From Trifolium pratense (taxonomy: Eukaryota; Streptophyta; Magnoliopsida; Fabales; Fabaceae), in assembly GCF_020283565.1 (NCBI RefSeq), contig NC_060061.1, positions 2,984,010 through 3,048,009 of the forward strand: 64,000 nucleotides of DNA, written 5' to 3'. The position numbers and the translations under genes were made by a program. Position 1 is the first letter of the stretch; each line of letters opens with the position of its first letter. Below, one piece after another: positions 30,917 through 39,945 of the stretch. The notes beneath the pieces are model-generated. The model was given only the letters and a program-made list of their open reading frames with translations, made no database searches and was not told where the DNA came from.

Positions 30917-31109
30917 TGTTAATGTTGAGAGAATGAGATAAACTGAAAGGACTTTTCATTATTAATCAAAAAAAGCAAATTGATTGTTATGTACAGGAGG
31001 AGCAAGTGCTCATATATATATATCTTCTATGAATAAAAATAACTGCATATTGACAGTTTCCTAAAGATAACTGCTTGACAGTTTTACAATATAATTATCT
31101 ACATTAATA
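30917..31109 (-). repeat. Copia 5' LTR
   Basis: 193 bp, identical by eye to 26248-26440, ending at the primer-binding site. Confidence 0.93.
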
Positions 31110-31114
31110 GTAAC

Positions 31115-31225
31115 ATATGGAAGTGGACAGAGCTGCTCCTCTACTTCCAAACTTAACTTTAATTGCAAGGAATACCATCACAATTAAAACAAGCATACAT
31201 CTTTGCGTGTGTACGTATGTCAAAC
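31115..31225 (-). pseudogene. MATE relic, exon 2 fragment (minus strand, right of Copia)
   Basis: On the minus strand this reads KVKFGSRGAALSTSICY and joins WVNVLLL across the Copia insertion. Upstream of it a stretch resembles the beginning of the same exon, but about 250 bp of the exon is missing compared with the plus-strand copy, an internal deletion independent of the Copia. Confidence 0.7.
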
Positions 31226-31745
31226 ATATGGTACTTTCTTACCCTATTTATGGTCAAACAAATGGGGCAGGAAGGTACCATATGCTTGGCAACAAACACA
31301 TGCATGCTTGTTGTTTCAATTGTGAGTGTATTGCTTGCAATAATATGGGCATACACAGAATCCATATTAGTTGCTATGCATCAGGGATACACCATATCCA
31401 AGGAAGCTGGTTTATATGCATTTTACTTGATCCCGAGTTTGTTTGCATACGGCCTTCTTCAATGCATTGTGAAGTTCTTGCAAACTCAGACCATTGTCCT
31501 CCCAATGGTAGCAACTTCAGGAATTGCAGCTTTGCTCCACACCCTTTTCTACTGGATTTTGATTTTTAAAGTTAAGTTTGGAAGTGGAGGAGCAGCTTTG
31601 TCCACTTCCATATGTTGATGGGTCAACGTGTTGTTGCTTACGCTCTATGTGAATTTTCTTCTTCTTGTAAATAGACATAGGCAGGGTTTTCAAAGAGAGC
31701 TCTGCATGATCTCTTTGACTTCCTTAAACTTGATATTCCGTCAAA
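31226..31745 (+). pseudogene. MATE relic, exon 2 (plus strand, inverted copy)
   Basis: A plus-strand MATE exon 2 that mirrors the minus-strand relic to its left. It reads YGQTNGAGRYHMLG, then [75 protein letters not shown], then a TGA stop where the intact gene reads YCVNVL. More relic sequence (FSRELCMISLTSL region) runs to about 31745. Compared with the intact gene there are frame changes, the in-frame stop, and no other exons adjacent. Confidence 0.8.
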
Positions 31746-32000
31746 ACGCATGATTTGATAAACTTTTTGGACCTCCCAAGTAATTGTATAATTTAAACAA
31801 AATTGTATTTGTGACCATCCTTAAAGTTATGGATTTATACTAGATTGATTCTGTAAGCACGTTAGACACATTGCTTAAACGATCAATCTAGTACCCAGAC
31901 ATAACTTTTTATTTTTTTGACATAATGCAAATTTTTCCTAGAATTTATAAAAATAAAATAGATTTTTCAGAGTTCTTTTGATGCTAGGTACAAGGTTGTA
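31735..32000. repeat. Right arm of the MATE inverted duplication (intron sequence)
   Basis: The inverse of this stretch matches 25920-26110: AATACAATTTTGTTTAAATTATAC, AAAAAGTTTATCAAAT and GAAAAATCTATTTTAT are shared. The arms therefore include intron sequence beyond exon 2. The right arm alone carries a 50-60-bp palindrome at 31841-31894. Confidence 0.7.
31841..31894. mobile_element. Tiny palindromic insertion (MITE-like)
   Basis: ACTAGATTGATTCTGTAAGCA and the inverse of TGCTTAAACGATCAATCTAGT form a hairpin with a short loop. It is present only in the right arm of the inverted duplication; the left arm reads straight through at GTACTAGAAC, so this is a later insertion. Confidence 0.5.
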
Positions 32001-32054
32001 AGACTTGTAAGTCTACTCAAACTCATAAATGGTCCATAGATCCGACTCGTAGAC

Positions 32055-32118
32055 TCGTACACGCACGCATGCACGCACACGCGCACACGCACGCACGCGC
32101 AAACACACATGCATGTAA
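32055..32118. repeat. Alternating purine-pyrimidine (CA/CG) tract
   Basis: Repeated CACGCACGCATGCACGCACA and ACGCGCACACGCACGCACGC, largely alternating purine-pyrimidine, of the kind that can adopt Z-DNA. Confidence 0.7.
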
Positions 32119-32454
32119 ATTACTCATAAATACAAACTTGTTAAAAAAAAATTATATAATAAAACAAAAAAATATAGCAACATATATAAATAATTAGGTA
32201 CTAGTTTATTCTTTATCGAAAACTACATAAAGTAAATATTTGCATTGCAATGATTAAAGATAAAAAAAGACATTGCTAATTTGATTAAATAAAAGATAAT
32301 TTAAGAACGATCAAGTTGACTACTTATATATGTTCTAAAAAAATCAAAGATCTAAAAGGTGGAATTTCTAGCCTAGTGCAAGGCCGGTCAAATACTTATT
32401 GAGACCTAAAGCTAACTTTAAATAAAGCTATTAAAAAAATGTAAGCCTTTTCAA

Positions 32455-32455
32455 T

Positions 32456-32494
<39 letters not shown>
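32455..32494. repeat. (AAT)n microsatellite
   Basis: About 13 uninterrupted TAA/AAT triplets. Confidence 0.9.
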
Positions 32495-32495
<1 letters not shown>

Positions 32496-33351
32496 TTTTA
32501 ATGTAATTTTATTTAGATGTTACCTTTATTATTTTTTGAGGTAGAAAATATTAAATTAAGCATATCAATTGATATATCTTTTTATACTTAGCCTTTTACA
32601 TGAAAAAAATAAAATTTAATTTATATGAGGTCTTTTTACATATGTAAAGTTAATTTATTTTTTTTAGTGAGGCTCCCTAGCCTTATTGGCTTTGGCTTTA
32701 GGCTGGCCCTGACCTAGTGACTACTTGACAAAAAAATGTTTATGAAAATATACTATTTCACAAAATAATCCATACTTAGGAAAAAAAAAAGCTCTCTTAC
32801 CTTGAGTGCTTCCTTCCAATGACACTGATTTTAGATATTGGTCAACTGCATGATCGAGTAAAAAATGCAATAACAGTTGTTTGTATGATTGAAAGATGGT
32901 GCAATGAAGAAACTAACATGCTAGGATGGTGGCAAAAGAGAAACTATGTAGCTTGACATGTGATATCAGATTTTACTATCTTAATCCATGTCAATTATAT
33001 ATAATTCTTTTCTGATGTTGAAGATCAGATTAAATAGAAACTTTTTTATTCTCATATAAAAAAGCAACTTTTTTCCCATCATTTTCCTAAGAGATAAAAC
33101 AATAAAAATATGACAATGTGTCAAACAAATTCCAACCTGAAAATTTGAGCATAATAGTCAATCAATTAATAGTGTATTTCATAACAACTCAGAAGTTCAT
33201 CATAATGTCTCTCAATCTTATAACAGACTAATCTTTGGTCATATAAAAAAACTAGTGTTATTTCTACCAAAAGAATGATATAGTGATGTTAATAAAACTT
33301 AGTCATTGAATTATTTTGCTCTGAATGTGTAGCTTTGAAGATGGTACAACT

Positions 33352-35991
33352 TCAGGATACTATGCTCTCTGGTGTCATTGAATCATTGACTCTATCTATA
33401 GCCTTCTTTGCCTGAATAATAAACAAATTTTCACAATAATATTTGGAAACTTCAGCAAATTACCAACATCACAAAATGAAAGCAAGAAAAACATTTTTTA
33501 AAAATTCACCTCCTGCTCCCAATCAGTACGTAAGGTTATGATTACTAAAGACACTACTTGTACAACAAGTGCACATATCATCCCTAGCCAAAGCCCCTAC
33601 ACAAATGATTGCAACTTTTGTTAAAATTCCAATAGGACCATGCTAGCTATGCCATAAAAGATACTATATATATATAGACTTATTTTACCTTCCCTCCAAT
33701 ACATAATACAAAAGCTAACACAATAGCTGATGGAATCCCAACTGCATAATAAGAGCCTAGGTTGATAATGGCACCAATTTCCTGCCAACCACATCCTCTA
33801 ACTGCACCTGTATTAGAATTAATAAAATTGAAGATCACTTCCCAACTAAGTAACTAAAATATGATATGGTACTTTTAGATGTAACACCTACATTTATCCT
33901 TTTCAATCCTTCTGAATTATGGTCTCATGCAAACAAGAAATGATAGAAATGAGAAAGAAGGAAAAAAAACCTGAAAGCACACACTGGAATCCATCCAGGA
34001 AGTGTGATACTGCAAGAATTGGCAACATTTTTGCTACATATTCGACCACCTCTATTTCATTACTATACGCATAGGCCCAAATATTGCGGATTAATATCAT
34101 CACTGTTCCAACTAAGGTTCCTTCGATAAGTGCCATTACTAAGACAACATGAACTGCTAAACATGCAGCCGAAGGATGAGCAGCGCCTAGTTCATTTGAT
34201 ACTCGAGTGCTGCAAATAATCACATAAGCATTATTAGAACTATAGTTTTCTGTATCCGCCCTTAAAACTTAAAAGCAAAACCAAATAAGCACTGCTTACC
34301 TCACAGCTCCACTGAAACCAAATGAGATCATCCAAAAAGTTTCTGCTGTATTCAAGCTGAGAAGACCACATTATGTTGGTGATAATAGAATAAGTCAAAG
34401 TGTATTCAAGCCGATCAATGGATAGAGAAAACTATCTCGAATACAAAACTAACCAGATAGAAAATACTGATGTTTCCAACTTAGGGTTTGGCAGAAGACC
34501 GGATAGGAGAACCACCATTTCAAATGACCACATCTCCAAGCTGTTGTACAACAATGTGGGAAACAAAAATTGAAAACAACATTAGGATTTCAAACTGAAT
34601 TGCCATGCATAATTTAAAATGGCAAACATAAACTATATATCAGAGAATTAAAGTGAAGTTTATGTTTATCTTTGGCAATCCATCCAAGAGGGTGTTACTA
34701 AAATAAAATCTAAGAGAATGGAGTTACCAAACCATAGCAGCTGAAGGAATAGCAAGCCTCAGAAAAGAAGGAATATTATGCAGTGCCTCTTTTGAAAATC
34801 CTGTCCAAGTTTTTGCACAAGAAGGAGAAAACTTTACATAGAGTGCCAGCATCAAAACATTCACACAGTAAGATATAGAATTTGCTATGGCAGCTCCACT
34901 ACTCCCCAGTCCAGATTTGAAGACCAAAATCCAACATAACATAAGATGTAGCAAAGTAGCAGCTCCAGAGGTGAAGGTCAGTGGAAATACAATATTTTGG
35001 GTTTGTAAGAATCTGTTTAAGCATTGAAGAAGACCATAAGCAAAAAGGCTTGGGATCATTAATTGAGCAAATTTTCCGGCTTCTTCAGATATTTCAGGAT
35101 CTTGGCCAAGGAAAATCAGAATGGAACTGGTGTTTGCCCAGATAATAGCTAAGGGTATGCTGACAATCATAAGACTGAGCATGGCCCTCTGCATGTGTAT
35201 GCCTAACATCTGCTCCTGCTTTGCTCCATATGATTGGCCACACAAGGTATCCAACGCAGTTGCCATTCCTAGCTGTCGTATTCAAAATACAACATCGGCT
35301 CAGATTAGAGAACACTACACTAGACTTGAAAATAAGTTTACAATCAACTCATATGTTGCTTACAATCAACCAGTTACTTGAAAATAAGTTTCTATTGGGT
35401 AGTCCAGTCGAGATTCTCACATCAATTAGAGATATAGCCTATGTATGACTTATAAAGTTTGGACAATCAATATCTTACAAGTCGATTTTGTAGGGTTAGA
35501 CTTAAATTCAACCAAATTTTAAAATGATATACGAGTCTATTTAAGATTTGTTTGACTGTCCTCTATCGGGCCACAGTCTAACTGTCCATTCTTAGGTATG
35601 AGGATATGTATTGAGAGTTTGATATTGACGTGTAAGAGGGTGCATCGACAGTCCACATTGTGGAGGCCTGGAGGGACATCACTCACCTTACAACCTAACT
35701 TTGTAGGTTGAATTAGACTCAACTCAAATTATAAGATAACCCACCAACCAAATCCAAGATAACTACCCTATCAACTACATTCGACCTCTAGGCGACTGTG
35801 ATTTAAAACACTGATATCAACACATTAGTTGAAAATAAGTTTTCAATGTAAACCACTGACATCCTAATTTCTATGATACATTATGGCATTGAAATAAAAA
35901 ACACTAGAAAAGATCTTAATTTGGCATATTTAACTCACGTAAAAGGGTGTATTGGGATATATGAAATAAAAGAAGTAGCCATTGTAGTAGC

Positions 35992-36023
<32 letters not shown>

Positions 36024-36355
36024 GGAAGTCTTACCAATACACTAATGCCAGTGACAGAAGTAAAAGAAGTAGCCATTGAAGCACCTGCGAGAGGCAACTC
36101 GCCAAGGTGGCCAACAAACATCACAGATATAATCTGTATGCCAAAATTTAAAAGAGACGCAGATGTCAAAGGCCCTGCTAGCCATAACTGCTTCTTCACT
36201 TCTTCAAAGAAATTTTTTCTTCTTACTGATTCTAGTTCTACCACCCTTTCCTTGTATTGCTCTCTCACTGCCTCTGTATCATCCTTTTGCACTGATATTA
36301 TTTGAAGCAAAGGTGACTGTAAAGAAGATCCATTTTCATCTTTTCTATCCCCCAT
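33352..36355 (-). CDS. MATE (DETOXIFICATION-type) efflux transporter, intact
   Basis: Multidrug and toxic-compound extrusion antiporter, likely exporting organic compounds in exchange for protons across the plasma membrane or tonoplast. Eight exons on the minus strand (36035-36355, 34728-35272, 34454-34540, 34300-34356, 33971-34209, 33689-33807, 33510-33596, 33352-33411) join in frame to 504 aa, the usual MATE length. Family signatures: [67 protein letters not shown] (across exons 2-3), [15 protein letters not shown] and [17 protein letters not shown], spread over about twelve hydrophobic segments. An in-frame ATG at 36391 would add 12 residues; MGDRKDENG is preferred. Intron 1 holds a (GA)n tract and a dispersed repeat. 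It closely resembles the wrecked copies at 23.8-31.7 kb, so this is the surviving member of a local cluster. Substrate unknown. Confidence 0.92.
35500..35760. repeat. Dispersed repeat in MATE intron 1
   Basis: Contains CCTACAAAGTTAGGTTGTAAGG-type and GAGTTGAGTCTAATTCAACC motifs (minus strand). Similar sequence occurs in eRF3 intron 16 near 13940-13970 (TTTTGGTCTAATTCAACCC). Full boundaries not determined. Confidence 0.4.
35992..36017. repeat. (GA)n microsatellite beside the exon 1 donor
   Basis: About 13 GA dinucleotides (TC on the transcribed sense strand) beginning about 18 nt inside intron 1 of the MATE gene. Confidence 0.9.
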
Positions 36356-38915
36356 GTTACACTTTTCACTCACACACACAAACTCATTCATATAAAGTAT
36401 AGAGAATTATGTGTTCTCGATCGAGGTGTTATTCAAAATCAATTATATTTAAAGAAAACATGATTAGGCTAGAAAATAGGTGTTTTTCAAAATGTAATTG
36501 AGGTTCAATTTATTTTTTATATATATATATATACTAGTGATTAAAACGTGATTAGGCATTAATAGGACTATAAGATTACTAAAATACACAGAACAACAAA
36601 ACCACGGCACACTTGCCTTTACTACTATATAAATATTGAATAAAATAACTGTTCTCGAGGCTAAGAGCATCAGGATCAATATCATATTCATATGCATTCT
36701 GCACTCTAAAAAACAAGGCTTAGATGGCTTTTTGGTTTTGGTGATGTTTATTAATTTAATGACAAATGTTAGTACTTAAGCATACAACGAGAATTCAATG
36801 CAAAAAATTAGTTCAATATCAGGAAGAGCCTCATTGTTTAAGTACTACATTGAGCGGTTTTATCTGCTACGTGGACCTCCTAACAGTGTCACGCTTTTAA
36901 GAGCCGATGTCCATAACGGTTTTCACTCTATCGACACTAACTTGATCGTATGGCCCACACTTAATTAAGAACAAATTTTTCTCAGAAAACATAGGTCACT
37001 ACAATCAACTCCACACACATGCTTTAATTTTGAAGAATATTGCAGATTACTAGTGAAGTTAAATTTTTATGGTCTTTATTATTTTTCCACATGTCGAATT
37101 ACTTATGTGTACAATCAAGTAGTAACACCATCCAACTGTAATGTGAAAATATATATAATACTTGCATTCATATCTAACCCCACCAAAAGTTATACATTGA
37201 CACACAAGAAATTCATGAAAAAATTTGAAGAATTTCTAGATATATCTTCATTCATGCATTATTCCATTTTCAGGAAGAAAAAGTATGTTAGTAAGACCAG
37301 CAGTCACCATGAACTCCCATTAGTACATCACAAGAATTCACAATATTTGCAAACTTTGACATGTTCCCTTTTAGCCCTTTAGCCACACAAAATGCTGCAT
37401 ATCCCAACAACTTTTTCTGCTCAATATAATGACTAAAGCTTTTGGCAAATATTGTTTTGTAAGTCATTTTTCTATCACTATTGTGATGAAAGTTGAATTT
37501 GGACGAGACAAATGAAAATTTTAGAAAACTTGAATTTTTAGGAATATAATTTATTTTCTTGAAAAATAGTATGGAATTTTAATATTTTAGGAAATTCATT
37601 TTGTATCAATTTTATTGTGTTAATTTTCAAACATGAATGATTAATTGTACCAAAAAAATAATATTGTGTTCATTTCCACAATTCTGTGTTTGAAAAAAAT
37701 AATTGAATTGTCTTTAATTAGAATGAATTTTGATTTTTTTTATCAAGTAGCTTCCGACTTTGTTAGAAGTTAGAACTGAATTCTTTCATATCCGCCTGGG
37801 GTTTGGCTTGGCTTCCTTTTACTTTGTGTAATCATTTTGCTTCCCTTTATTAGTTTTTCGTGGATTTTGGCTTTGTTCCTATGTTTATATACTTTTCTCT
37901 TATATATATATATGAAAATATAATATAGGATGAAACGTTTTGAAGTACCAACATAGCTGAGATGTTCATAAATTCTTTGATTTGTCCGGTATTCTCTTAG
38001 TTTAACTAACAAAATTATCTAATTATAATGAAAACGAAAAGTTTTATATTTATTTTTTTAGATAGTTTTATTGTCTATCATAATTTTTAATATAAAAAGT
38101 CCAGATTATTAGCTCGATAGATTAACATTGTTATAGTAAAAAAAAAAGTTTTTCTTGACTAAGAAAATCCTATCGATATCAATGTTTTTTGGTCCATACA
38201 TAAGATGCCATATATAAAATAGACCTACGCTAGTAGGTGAGTATTTGAAATTTCTCATTTTAGGACAGTGAAATATATTTTATGTTTTATTTTATTTTTG
38301 AAAACAAAATTGAACATGCGTCGCACACAGTGACTCACTCGGTACACGTTAGCCACGCATTATATGTATCCTAGTCCCACAATTTGGTACCTAATATTGA
38401 CTTTTAACTTCTATGTATCGATTATGGTAATGCACAAAACTAGACTATATATAATTAAGGTCAAGGATTTGTTGGGTAAATCAGTATTTAGATTATTCTC
38501 ATACTATACTCTGTAACTACTAAATATTTTGAAATGTAATGGGAACATATGGTTTAATCAATTATTACTAAGATGTTACATGTCTCAACCTGTGCAAGGT
38601 AATGGGGACATATGGTGGCTTGCATTACAAGCCTTAGAACCACCTATGACGTCTAAAATCCAACATTTAATTAAATTATTTTATGACAATAATATAAATA
38701 TGCACACGTATTCCACAAGAAAAAATCACACATATAATACCAAGCTTTGGAATATCTTAGTTACTCCAATTGCTCATCATGCACCCCACTAAATATTACA
38801 AATTAAAATATATATATTCTGATTGTTAAAATGTCTTACTCTTTGTTACCAAACGATCACTAGCTAGGTAGGATAACTTCCTACCCACGATTCCATTGCT
38901 TTTTACTTATTATTA
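36356..38915. other. Intergenic, MATE to GT61
   Basis: Starts with the MATE promoter and 5' leader (minus strand). The rest is AT-rich with short (TA)n runs near 36520 and 37905. ORFs here (37053, 38529) lack any family resemblance and are not called genes. Confidence 0.45.
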
Positions 38916-39249
38916 CTAGCGGGCCAGGCGCCTGCGTCTAACTTATGTATCCAAAAAAAAAAATACGCTTTATGTTATGGTGAGTTTGTTAATAAAAGAT
39001 TTTTGTTGCTACTAAAAAAAAGCAAGGGTAATGTTGGTATTATGAAAATTCTACCCCAAAACTCATGTATTCTTTTTATATATTTTATAGTATAGAATAG
39101 ATATAGATGAAAAAACCATAAAAAGAAAAAAGAGAGGAAGTTAAGGGCAATTATGGAATAATTAAAAAACCATAAAGGAAGTTAAGGGCAAAATGGACCA
39201 AAAAAAATCCAGCCCAAACTCCCTTATCCCTTTTATATATTGTTATAGA
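38916..39249 (-). mobile_element. Small non-autonomous Helitron, 334 bp
   Basis: On the minus strand it starts TCTATAACAATATATAAAAGG (first base 39249, host A before it) and ends CAGGCGCCTG, then GCCCG and CTAG at 38919-38916, followed by host T. TC...CTAG ends, a GC-rich palindrome about 6 nt before CTAG and insertion between A and T are the Helitron hallmarks. The body includes a duplicated GCCCTTAACTTCCT segment. No coding capacity. Confidence 0.8.
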
Positions 39250-39945
39250 TTATAATAACTTATTGTTTCATTTTTCATACTATAATTAAGAAGAATGTGT
39301 GTGAGTGAACCCTTGAATTTATATAATATAGTAGTAGAATTCATTAGTTAAAAAAATTAAAAACTGATTGTTAATTTCTCCTTCCTTGGTTTTTTGTTCA
39401 CAACTTAACTAAATAAGTTGCTAGTTAGTAATTTCATGCAGAGGTTGATGAATCAAGCTAGTAAGATTTTTCACTTGACTTGTATGTGTCACCAACTATG
39501 GTAATCAAAACTGCAATAATTGATATATATATATATATATATATAATCAACATTTTAAACAAGCTTTAGTTGGTTAATACTTTTCAAAGCTGTTTGGTAG
39601 TTCTTGCTATAATAACCTAACCAAATATGTAGCAATTAATCATTGAAAAAGTTTCCATACATGTCTTAACAGTCAACTACAGAGTCCTTTTCATTCCCTA
39701 TTTTATTAGTTTTTTCAGAATCCTCCTGATTCAAGAGCTAACAACTACGTGAGGAGAACAACATTTTATATATAGACAAATCAATGCACCTTCCTCCATT
39801 TGTCACATATATAAAACTATGTCTCAAAATCTTAGTTTCGCCTACAAAGATTTTATATATATATGATCATTGATCAGAATTGCTTTGATTTGTGAAATGG
39901 CATTCTGACATAAAGTTCTTGGTTCTTTTGGTTGATAAAATAAAA
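39250..39945. promoter_or_regulatory. Upstream region of GT61 gene
   Basis: AT-rich, with a (TA)n run at about 39524-39544. The presumed promoter and 5' UTR of the GT61 gene; no specific elements are claimed. Confidence 0.35.

Larger units (their letters stand above)
26248..31109 (-). mobile_element. Complete Ty1/Copia LTR retrotransposon
   Basis: A 4862-bp element on the minus strand with two 193-bp LTRs (26248-26440 and 30917-31109) that I read as identical, and a perfect 5-bp target duplication GTAAC (26243-26247, 31110-31114). The primer-binding site TGGTATCAGAGC (30916-30905, minus) abuts the 5' LTR and matches initiator tRNA-Met. The polypurine tract TTGAGGGGAGA abuts the 3' LTR. It carries one intact polyprotein ORF. 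Identical LTRs, intact TSD and intact ORF indicate a very recent insertion into a MATE pseudogene. Unusually, the LTRs run TATTAATG...CATTAACA, that is TA...CA rather than TG...CA. Confidence 0.95.
32001..33351. other. Spacer between MATE relics and intact MATE gene
   Basis: AT-rich, with an alternating CA/CG tract (32055-32118), an (AAT)n microsatellite (32455-32494) and the 3' UTR of the MATE gene on the minus strand. No ORF of note. Confidence 0.5.
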
